The position numbers and the translations under genes were made by a program. This document shows, piece after piece, positions 51,861 to 61,934 of a stretch of DNA of 64,000 bases (the first letter of the stretch is position 1; each line of letters starts with the position of its first letter). Source of the stretch: Rhopalosiphum padi (Eukaryota; Arthropoda; Insecta; Hemiptera; Aphididae); NCBI RefSeq assembly GCF_020882245.1, contig NC_083598.1, forward strand, positions 14,997,178 to 15,061,177, in the 5' to 3' direction. The notes beneath the pieces were generated by a model, which made no database searches, was not told the DNA's origin, and was given only the letters and a program-made list of their open reading frames with translations.

Positions 51861-52849
51861 CATGATAAAATCAGTACATTTATCACTCCACTAAGAATTT
51901 AAAACCCATCATGCATTGTTAAAATAATAATGTGATATACATACACATATATATGTAGAAGTATTAGTTAAATATATACTTTTTATTAATTTTCAATCAA
52001 TAGTTTGACGTTCACAAAATAATTGATGACGATAGTATTGCTATATTATCGTTTAGCCATTTAGCCATAATTAATTTTGTATGTCAACCAATTTACAAAA
52101 AATTATGTCCATAATATTATGTATAAATATTCATCTGATTATTTTTATTTATTTATTTAGTATTTAATATATTGTTAAGTCTCGTTCTAAAGTATTTAGA
52201 ACACATTATTTTGTTTTTGTTTTGGGTGGAAACTTAATCTTGTACAAATAGTGAAGTTAAAGATAAGGGCGAATGTTAGCAATAAATCTCACAAAAACTC
52301 TAAACTCGGATAATATTTTGAGTGCCTACACTATAACTGTTCATTATTTTGTTATGAACTCAGTACTCAGGGTATTTAAGTCAGACGTACATACGATATC
52401 TTTGTGAACGATCACAAGTCATTAGCATAGCTTACTTCAACGACGTAGGTACAATCGTGTTATTAACTATTGTCATTACTTAAAATATCGTACAATTAAA
52501 CTATTTCAGTTAACTGTTTTTATTAATATTTATATACAATTAACTTACTGATAACATATCAGCATCAATTGTGTATGATTTTAATCGATTGTACATAGAA
52601 CACTTATGTAGGTATACGGCGAGTATGAGGTACCCAATTAATAATTTATTTAAAATGTCGATTGCAGTCGGGTCCAGAGCCATTCTTAATATTCTTCAGT
52701 GTTCGATGATAGCGTGGGCATGTGATTATCGTGACGAAAGACAAAAAATGTAGAGGGCACGATAATAATGTATAATATATCCAATATAGGCAGGTATTTT
52801 AAAATAATCGAAGACCACGTCACTTTAAAAACAATACCGCGTACAAGCA

Positions 52850-54430
52850 CGCAGGGAATATTGATAAGGATAACGTTATAGGTTCCTAATTTAATCGCTA
52901 CGCCGCCGCCGCCGTCATGGCGAATCGACGAGAAGAATATAATATACCGGCGTTCTGGGCGCGCGACAGAGACGGCTGCATTGCCGTGTTCGTTTCGCCA
53001 CAAAAGGCGGTGCGAACGATAATCATATAATAAACAACAGGTCGGATGAAAAATAAACGAAAACACGATTATAGTATTATAATGCTATCGTCGTATTATG
53101 ATAATATTACCATGACGGCGTGACATGCCGACATTTTCACGGCGAAAAAACGTCGTGTCAACCGCGAGCGTCTCGTGTCATCTTTATCGGACAATATTAT
53201 TATTATTATTATCGTCATCATCATCATCGTCGTCGTTGTAGGTTTAACCACCTTTAACGATAAGTACCCATATCACATACCTGAACGGGCCCAACGATTT
53301 CGTGTATAATATTATACCCACCCCGAGCGCGTAGTGTGCGATTTACTTGTAAATCATCGTATATGCGCATATTTATTACAGACCGTTGTCGCCGCCGCCG
53401 GTACACCCTTACGGCCATTAAAATCGGTAACGGCGTCGATGACGACACGGGCCCATTATTATATACTGTTGTTCCGACCTTTAGGACTGTATTACGGGCA
53501 TGGGCGCGGGCCGTGTAAACGCCGCCCGGGCGAATTTGTTAATAAATTAAACTGCGTTTATGACACACCACGTCGTCGTCGTGTGTCCTCTGCCTCGGTG
53601 GCGGTGGCGTGTCGACACGACCCTCGTCGACGTCGGAGGAGACGCATAAATCGAACGGAGGCCACACGCACGAACACACTGCAGACACGACCCAAAGCGA
53701 GTTGGGCTGCCGCCGCTACCGTTGCCGCGGCGGCGAACACATGGCTCTCTCGGCACATTATAATAATAATAATAATAATAATATATTATACATCGTTATT
53801 ATTATTACACTCGCACGTTAAGCCACGCCGTAATAGTATTATTGCATTTTGTATAACGGCGGTGTAATACTAATATCGTTATTATAGAGTGTGATATACG
53901 CGAGTGACTTGCTACGATAAAAAAAAAAAAAAAAAATTGTTACTTTATCGAAATTTCCGTTGAATATAATATTATACAGTACGTATATCAGGTGGGTGAT
54001 ACCCACGCGGTATTTCGTAGCCGTTGCGTTTTATAACCTTATTTTTTCGTCGACGACGGCGACGCGAAATAATTTAATACGTTATATATTATATACGTGC
54101 GATCTTTCGAGTGGACTATAAATACTAATGGGACGCGTAGCTGTGCACGCGTGCATACATTAAATACTGCCTCGTAAAAACCATATAATATAATATAATA
54201 TTATAATATATAGGCGAGTACAATGAATATGATTACGTATTATACTGTAACGGCAATTATAAATATTTACTATATCATCTATGCGTATTATGTATCGACG
54301 GTTGCTTGTTCGCGGCGTTGTAACGTTGTATACAATCGCATTCGTGTGTGTAAAAAATAACGTAAAAATATCGATTAATGCATTTCTAGACTGCGCAGTT
54401 TCGCTCGAGAACATTAATATTTAGTTACGC
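52850..54430. promoter_or_regulatory. CpG-rich island in intron 2, possible promoter
   Basis: About 1.6 kb of dense CpG with CCG and GTC triplet runs (52902-52918, 53560-53640, 53705-53735) and an AAT microsatellite (53758-53784). The 177-codon plus-strand frame (53334-53867) and the overlapping minus-strand frames are Arg/Ala/Thr-rich translations of triplet repeats, not protein-like. A signal-peptide-like exon with a good donor begins 55 nt beyond the island, at 54485. That position makes a plus-strand promoter here plausible. Confidence 0.4.
53758..53784. repeat. (AAT)n microsatellite
   Basis: About eight to nine AAT units inside the CpG-rich island. Confidence 0.9.
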
Positions 54431-54484
54431 CGATGTTAAGTAGAATAGAATATCGCACACAATAGGATCTGACGATCGATCCAA

Positions 54485-54539
54485 ATGCTTTGTTTAAGTA
54501 CTTGTTTGGTGCTGAGTTGGAGTTTGCACGAAACAAAAG
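54485..54539 (+). CDS. candidate second signal-peptide exon
   Basis: ATG begins 18 codons, MLCLSTCLVLSWSLHETK, plus one base, then a consensus-like donor (AAAAG|gtaatt). The exon has exactly the length (55 nt) and exit phase (1) of the dpr-like exon 1, and the peptide has a hydrophobic core (LCLSTCLVLSW) suited to secretion. It sits just downstream of a CpG-rich island. It cannot splice in frame to the exon at 59166, which needs phase 0, and exon 2 lies upstream. If real, it would therefore belong to another secreted or surface-protein gene or isoform whose next exon is phase 1 and not found in the window. A chance coincidence is possible. Confidence 0.3.
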
Positions 54540-54548
54540 GTAATTCCT

Positions 54549-54579
54549 GAAGAGAGAGAGAGAGAGAGAGAGAGAGAGG
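54549..54579. repeat. (GA)n microsatellite
   Basis: About 15 GA units, starting 9 nt into the presumed intron after the candidate exon. Confidence 0.95.
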
Positions 54580-57500
54580 TTGTGTGGTCCTCGGTACTTA
54601 ACTCAATAAGGAATGCCAAAAGTTTTAATTCCAAGATTAATATTTGTTTTAACATCGGAACATTGGCAGAACATCGTTATAATATGTTGTATTCAAGTGA
54701 ACAACAAACGCAAATAAAAATAAAAACCAAGAATGTAATTTTTTCACGATTACGTTTTAAGACGTGTACCCATCTATCTACCTATTTAACTACGTTGTGC
54801 ATATTTCAATTAAATAACAATATGATAAATTATAACCGTACAAACACGACGCAATAATAATAATTATTATTATTACACTCATACGGTCGTGTATTCGTTT
54901 CAAAGTCAAGTGATGCGCAAGATATTTTAGTCTTTAGATGCAAGTCAACTGTTTCTTTACATATTTAAATTAACAATAAACATTGTACATAATTTCGACG
55001 TGCATGCTTACTCTACCGCGAAAAGTCAGCTATAATTTTGCCAGCATAACAGTTTTAATAAGTAATACTGTCACCGGGACTCGCGGAGACTGAACATTTT
55101 AATCGTACATTATACCGCATAGTTTTACAAAATTATTAGTGATATCGCCGTTACGATTCTCCGTATTTTAATTTGATGGTTTTAATTAATTCCCGTTTAT
55201 GCAGCGTTATGTATTTAGGTGGAATACCCGCGGCATAGTTTTGATATATCAGTATATAACGACTGCTTATTTCAAATGCACGATCACGTCGACGCACTTG
55301 CAATGAACTTTATAGACGAAATAATGTTTATGTACAAGTAATCGCGTTCCAGCACAATTGTACGGCCAAAATGCAGTAGCTATCTCATAGCATTCAACAT
55401 TATGTCACGAGATGTGTAGATTAATTTAAACTACCGCCTAAGATCCTTTTTACGCTTACGTGTGAGTTGTATACGTAAGATATAAAAAAAAACTTCCTAA
55501 TAAATAATCAAAATTGAATTATCGCTAATGACGATTATTGCGTGTAACGCTTCGGAGTTTTATATTAGTTGGAAAAAAAAACATTCGTGTACCTTGTATA
55601 AGTGGTATATATGAACATTGAGGTCGATGTAAGCTGTTATACGTAGGCAATTCGCAATAGTCACATCAGACTTCGACATGTAATAAAATATTGTATTTTC
55701 AACGTTATGCGATCGTTCTTAATATTATATTGTATTAATAATATTACTAGACTATGATTCTGTAATAAAATGATTTTTAAAACTATAAGAACATTTTAAT
55801 TATGTTTAACGTGTAATTTTATCTAATAAAAGTATAAGTGAAATATTGTTATAATATGTATATTGTATAATACGATAATATAATATAATTATACTATCGT
55901 ACTATAATTATGATACACGAATTCATATTTACTAGAAATTGGAAAATTGAAATGCGTGTTCTCTATGTATCTTATTAATTTTATTACAATTAAATATTAA
56001 AATGTTATAAACGATTTAAACTTCAAATTCTATAATAAATTCACTGATTTTATTTAATAGACATAGTAATTAGTAGGTATAATTTAGCACTTACTTACAA
56101 TATTAACTTAATGTGTTGTATCAAACTTATTGTAGGGATAATAATAATATTTGAATCTATAATATTTCCATGAAATATATGAAAAATAATCATCAGGTAG
56201 TTCTTATTATATTTAACTTTGACAAGTGTTTAAAAATAATGTATTATCATCTGAAATTTAAACAATAACATCGTAACATAAGTGCACAGGTAGTATATTG
56301 AAATTTTGTCTGTCTAACTTACTGTGCTAGACTCTAGTGGAATAATATTTATCAGTACCTTTGTTCACTTTCAACAGGGATTACTAACAGCAGCGAGCAT
56401 GTGGGATTATTTTTTTATCCATATAATTAATTATTATTAATCAACATTCAACTTACAATACGTTTGTAAGTTTTGGCGTGCTATACAGTTTAAACGAGAT
56501 ACGTTACGCTACCTTAAATGAAACAACAACGTTGATAATAATACAAATGTTTTATTTCAATTAATTTTTAATGTTTAGTGTCTTAATTACTTTTAATATT
56601 AATGATCTAAAATTATATAAAGAACTTGAACTTCAAATAAACTAACAGAAATTTGGTATACGAATTCTCTGCTTATGAGCAAAGAATTGATGGTTTGTTA
56701 GAAAATTATAAACTATGAACTAGCTATTAAACATATTTACTCTTGACCAAAAAAAAAATATTACTAATAGTCATCTAATTATATTTTTGTGAAATAGAAT
56801 TACAGTTGTAATCATTTATAGTTTTTAGATTAGTAACGCGTTACATTAAAAAATACGTTTAAATTATACTCTTGGATATTTGATTTAAAACGAAAACTAA
56901 AATTTGATTAATCCTCAAGTCGCTAAGAATTTAATTTAATTTTTTTAAAAACCGAATTATATAATTTAAAAAAAATGTAAATTACAAAATATAAATATTA
57001 TACTATAATGGCCAAGTTGTTGATGTATCTTAAGATCAATCAAAAATAAAATAACATTTTATTTAATTATTTTATAGATAAATGAGGCATGTTTTAACAA
57101 AATTAACTAACTTCTTATTCGTAAGTTTGAATTTGAATATTTTTATTGATGTTTTTTATACATGGATGTGCTGGAAAGTGAAATAAGGTAGAAGAGTAAC
57201 ATGAATGTAGTTTTTAATGTAGGTAGTATAATATCAGATTTGCTGTGTCGTATGAGTTAAAACAGCTAAATAATATGCTATATTTAGACATTTACGTACG
57301 TATTATATTGTTGGAAAATTGGAGTTATAGGTCACAAGTAAGAGGATTACAATTCTTGATCAAATCGTATTACATTTACCCAATGCGTTTTACCACTATA
57401 GTTGCGTAATTCTGAAAATAATATAAGTTATTTTTAATGAAATGTTGGAGTTTTCACATAGTTTAAAAATTAAAACAATCTGAATGCAAACTATAAGTAT

Positions 57501-57862
57501 ACAAGATAGGTGGGTTTTCCCGAAATTAAATTTTTTTTAACAAATCCTTAGTGTACGTAGGAAGTGGTTATAAATATTTAATTGTTTAACTTGTTTTATT
57601 TTTTTTCATATATTTATACTTTTATAATATTGACTGATGTTAATAATTAATAATTTTGTGATTTGCACAGTATAATATCAGACAGTTCTAAGACTCGCGT
57701 TTTTAAAATATTTACGTAAGCCAAGTTTACTATAAGATTACATTATGTGATTGTGGTCTTTTATTTTATTTATGTAAATATTTTGATCAACTTCTCAACC
57801 GAATAATATGGTTTTGTACTTTTTCTTTGAATATTGAATATGTTGTAGATTTCATTTTGCAG

Positions 57863-58012
57863 GCATTCGTCCAAAACAAGAAAGAGGTGGTTTATATTAG
57901 GCAATATTTTTACACATCGTGTAACATAATGTGTGAATTATTTGGTACGGCCTTTACCCTGTCGTGGCTAATCTGTCTGCTTTATTTCAACCAAACAAAC
58001 ATTTATCCGTAA
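57863..58012 (+). CDS. candidate terminal exon with hydrophobic tail
   Basis: A good acceptor (gatttcattttgcag) opens a 150-nt frame in phase 0 that reads AFVQNKKEVVYIRQYFYTSC, then MCELFGTAFTLSWLICLLYF, then NQTNIYP and TAA. The second part is GC-richer than its surroundings and has a membrane-like hydrophobic run. Exon 2 of the dpr-like gene ends in phase 0, so an exon 2 to this exon join would be in frame, but it would break Ig domain 1. It may be an alternative end, part of another transcript such as one from the island at 52.85-54.43 kb, or chance. Confidence 0.2.
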   Translation, partial: AFVQNKKEVVYIRQYFYTSCNIMCELFGTAFTLSWLICLLYFNQTNIYP

Positions 58013-59165
58013 CACTTTATGCTTAGTAAGATTTATCGGAGTTTTATGTGAAAATGAATGGATCCTTACCGAAACACAAAACGAAAACATTTCTATATTA
58101 GAAGGCAGACCAAATGTGTATGCAATGGTAGCACGAGATGTGATTTAAATTAAATTTTTGAATAGCTTTGTAATTGGATATTTTGACTTGAAACTTTTAA
58201 CATAATTTGATAAACATAAAATTCGTTTTTCATATCCGATTTTCATGTACCAATTCAAACTGTGGCTTGATTTATTTCTATAAAAAAGTTGATCCCTGTG
58301 CGATGACAGCACCTTAAAATTTATGATACTTGTGTTGTATGGTTGATAAATTCTCGAGAAATAAGATATTTTTATTCATACATAAAATACAATTTTGATC
58401 AAATTTTTGTTTTATGAAGGTATGAAATACAAATAGTTTATCTTATTTTCTTGACAGTTGTTGACAATTGCTTAGGGATATTAATCAGTTACACAATTAT
58501 ATTTGTATTGAATACAATTTTTTTTTTTTGAAATATATTGAAATACTAAGTATAATTAATTGTATGGCTATTTATTGTATTATAATTAATATCTGAAATA
58601 CTATCACATAATAATAAAAAAATAGTAATAATAAGCGACCAAAGCAAAACTAAGTTTTCGTAATTAAATATAAAATGTATCTCAAATACTAAAAAAGAAT
58701 GCATCAACGTTATATTGTCTTATATTTTTTACATTGTGTATCTACAATAAATTAATAGTTTTAATAAAATAATTCAAATACTTTTATATAATGTTAGTTT
58801 ATCTATATACGGTATACTACATGTAAACTAGGTATTCTATTCTAGTTCTTAGTTCTTATGAATATGGTACTAGTAGATTGCATAGCTGCAAGGTTGAAAG
58901 TTTTTATAATATTTACGGTTGGTCTTGAATTATTTTTATATGACAGCACAATTTCAATTTTGAATACACATTGAATACTTAAAGATTAGAAAATAATAGT
59001 TTATAGAATATTATATATTTTAAATTAAAAATTATTCACTGAAAATTTAGAGTTTAATAGTTTAAATATTTAAATTGTATTTATGATTTGTTATTGTTAT
59101 AAGAAAAATAAAATAATAGTTTATAGTATTAATATATATGTATTTTATTTTTTTAAACATTTAAG

Positions 59166-59382
59166 GTTTTGTCATGGATTAGAATGCGTGACTTACATAT
59201 ACTTACTTCAGGACCACATTTGTTTACTAATGATGGCCGGTTTGGGATTCAACATCCTTTGAGAGATTCGGCTATTTGGAATTTGCAGATAAAAGATGTA
59301 TCACCGAAAGACATGGGTTCTTATGAATGCCAAGTAAACACTGAGCCAAAAATTAAGTTCCTGGTTAATCTCACTGTTTTTG
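59166..59382 (+). CDS. dpr/zig-8 family Ig protein, exon 3 (second half of Ig domain 1)
   Basis: 217 nt entered in phase 0 after the acceptor tttaaacatttaag and left in phase 1 at TTTTG|gtaagc. It encodes residues 63-134. The start VLSWIRMRDLHILTSG is the dpr signature around the core Trp (Trp66): SWIRxRDLHILT. Then come TNDGRF (83-88), WNLQIKDV (100-107) and KDMGSYECQV (110-119), which holds the D-x-G-x-Y-x-C motif and the second disulfide Cys (Cys117, pairing with Cys53). QVNTEPKI (118-125) is the typical dpr F-G region, and Asn130 is in an N-L-T glycosylation site. This exon makes the family call firm. Reading through the donor meets a stop at 59391-59393. The acceptor ends AAG, which is weaker than CAG or TAG. 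Confidence 0.9.
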
Positions 59383-61643
59383 GTAAGCAGTAAAACAATT
59401 AATATTTTAGTTAATTTATTATCAGATACAGGATGATTTACCAAGCATGCTTATTGCTTACCCCCAATTTTTTTTATATAAAAATTAATTGATATAAATT
59501 ACGATTTTTATTATCTTGTTAATTTATTATAAGCTTGAAGACTATATTTTAAAATTCTTGAAATTTTTTTTATACTGCCAAAAGAGTATTGTGGTGATAC
59601 ATACTTTGGTTTTTTAAATAAGAATCATATTTTTCTGTAAATCTTTTAGTGAACAATTTTTTAACCAATTATGATGCACTTTGGTTATTAAGATATTTAT
59701 GCTAATGGTAATAGACTTTAAAAATAGTTTTTAAAGTTATAAAATAGATGTAATATCGGATCTAGTATTTATTATACTTGTTCATTTTTAAAAATGTTGA
59801 TTAATGATAATGAATAAATATTAATGACACACATTTTCAAGTTGTTATGGCTCATAACTTCCAAACCCATTATCATGGGCCTATTACTCATAGTATACAA
59901 ATTTATATATCTCAAAAACTATTCGTTTGAACTATAATTTCCATATATTAAAATGTCTGATAAATAAATTACATTTAAAAGAGGGAAATTTTCATTTGAA
60001 AAATAGAAGTTTGTATCTCCACGTAATACTCCAGAAGTAATAAAAAAAATATCAATAATCAGAAAATATGGTATTTAAGTAAATTAAAAAAAAATTCAGA
60101 TATTGAATAATTGCGTTATTTGAGAAGAGAAAAGAAGTGGACATGCTGGTTGAATAATCATCTTGAATATGAAAAAAATAATAATTTTAGAATCAAACTT
60201 AAATAAGTATATGATGATTTTTTAATGATTAAAGTTGATAAAAATTAATAAAATAAGGATTATGAATTTAAATTGAAAATTAGCTCTCAGTGACCCGGAT
60301 AATAATTATTATCTTTGTATCGTTGATATAGACTGTAGAAGATTAGTAAACAGACGTTGATATCAACTAAAAAGTAATAAGTAATAACTAATAATAATTG
60401 AAATTTTAATTTTAATATTTTCTCCTTAGTTTTAAAAACAGTCCAAAATTGTCCTTATTACCGAATTAATAGATATGTAACACAACTACTACTTTCATTA
60501 ATATTTTAAAATTATAAATTCTTAATATAATTAATATAATTACTTACTTTAAATTTTTAATAATGAGAATTGTAACAATGTATAAACAAATAACAACAAA
60601 AAACTGAACACAATCTCCCAAATAATAAATATATATATTAATACCCATGGGTCATTTATATGACAAAAAAAGTCATCTAAGAATATTGTTTTTTAAATAT
60701 ATTTTGTTTTCAACTTAAAAAACTTGTTTTTTTGGAATTATTTAAAAATTTGAGTATTAATATTTATATCATGGAAATATTACTTTGGATTTTTTTTCTC
60801 AAAAAGAATTAATCAAAAATAATATTTTTATTATAATAATAAATATAATCATATTATGAAATTAAAATTGTGGAAATAAATAGGCATTTGAGCTTTAATA
60901 AATTTGTGTTCAGTGTGCATATCTATACTACATAATAATAAAAAATATCAGTCAGTATAATGACATAAAATGAGATGCAGAACTGGTACTTAACTCCTGC
61001 ATTTCAGTGGGATGAATGTCTTTTAATTTAACAGAAATAATAACTAGGTAATTGAATTCGAAAAACAATTTTGAATGAATGCTTACAATTTTGAGCAAAA
61101 ATGCTCAAAAGTCTATTAAAGACGGATGCTTGCTTCCGTTTCTTCACCTATTGTTTGTTGATTTCCAATGCCATCAAAAACACTACTAAGCAATTCAAAA
61201 AAAAAAAAAAAAAAATGATTTCATTAAAGTACAATATAATATAATATATTGCATTTAATTTTAAATTTACAAAAGTGCAGTATGAATTTTAACTGATCCC
61301 AAAAAATTTTTATTGAAGAAAAGACAACACAGAATATACTCAAGCTAATATTTTTTTGGTTTATTTGCAATCTAAAAATTAAAAAATAAATACTTTTCAA
61401 TTGTACCATCACTAATTTATTTATGTCCTTAATATTTAATAAGATAGAAACATTTACTTTTTCTGTCGTAATTTTGTGTTATCTAATAAAGTTGTAATTA
61501 TTTATTTACAAGTGACTTAGCTGTTTAATTAATAAGAAAAACAAATAACCAACCAAGATCAAACACACTCAAAATTATCAAGATTAACAGTGTCAATATA
61601 AGACAATTTTTATGTTACTTTGGTTGTCTTAAATTTGTTACAG
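59383..61643 (+). other. AT-rich sequence after exon 3, presumed intron
   Basis: Starts with the donor gtaagc. I searched by eye for the second Ig domain (a phase-1 exon with a Cys-containing strand and a core Trp) and found none. Low-complexity A/T sequence and repeat-like text at about 59.82-60.07 kb are the only contents. Confidence 0.45.
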
Positions 61644-61729
61644 AGGCTCCTAGTTGCAACAAGCTATTAAGTGTTTATTTAATGTTTATTATAAATTATT
61701 TGATAAATCATAAATATTTAATCATATGA
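61644..61729 (+). CDS. candidate alternative terminal exon of the dpr-like gene
   Basis: A strong acceptor (ttggttgtcttaaatttgttacag) opens a frame that, in the phase 1 left by exon 3, reads E-APSCNKLLSVYLMFIINYL and then INHKYLII and TGA. It would end the protein with a hydrophobic tail and no second Ig domain. An internal GT at 61671 would make it a 27-nt microexon with phase 1 on both sides, which could then join 61873. The tail is AT-codon-rich and could be chance. Confidence 0.22.
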
Positions 61730-61872
61730 TTAAAATATCTACCGTTAAATATAATAATATCAAATTAAGTTTCACTTTAAACGAATCACTAAATAAATGT
61801 CAATAAACATTTATTATTGTAAATCCATTAATTTTATTAAAAAATTAAAATTACCATTTTGTATATTTTTAG

Positions 61873-61934
61873 TTTCTTGGTATAGTGGTAGAAGATGGAG
61901 ACTGATATTACTATGCTTCTTGGAAACACTGTAA
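61873..61934 (+). CDS. candidate terminal exon of the dpr-like gene (hydrophobic C-terminus)
   Basis: An acceptor (gtatatttttag) opens a frame that continues exon 3 in phase 1 and reads V-SWYSGRRWRLILLCFLETL before TAA. GC content is well above the surroundings. The layout of small residues (Ser, Gly), then basic residues, then a short hydrophobic tail at the very C-terminus resembles a GPI-anchor signal; dpr proteins are membrane-tethered, many by GPI. AATAAA at 62056-62061 could serve for polyadenylation. Used directly after exon 3 it would give a protein of about 154 residues with one Ig domain, shorter than the usual two-Ig members. The hydrophobic run is short, and the exon is unproven. 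Confidence 0.35.

Larger units (their letters stand above)
36946..59165 (+). other. intron 2 of the dpr-like gene (about 22.2 kb)
   Basis: Splits Ig domain 1 between the first Cys and the core Trp. Mostly AT-rich. It holds two CpG-rich islands (42.88-44.48 and 52.85-54.43 kb), an inverted-repeat region (47.53-48.02 kb), a repeat region (51.4-51.9 kb) and two candidate exons (54485-54539 and 57863-58012), all listed separately. From 36.95 to 42.9 kb and from 44.6 to 47.5 kb I saw nothing else supportable. Confidence 0.6.

Noticed and set aside
52686..53066. 126-codon minus-strand open frame
   Set aside because: It runs from AT-rich into GC-rich DNA with no domain, and the residues change character at the composition boundary. 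It looks like chance openness at the island edge.
53334..53867. 177-codon plus-strand open frame, the longest in the window
   Set aside because: Its translation is Arg/Ala/Thr-rich text from CCG/CGT/AAT triplet repeats, it overlaps open frames on the other strand, and no domain or splice context supports it.
60990..61020. Acceptor-like ctgcatttcag as a start of the second Ig domain
   Set aside because: In the required phase 1 it hits a stop at the third codon.
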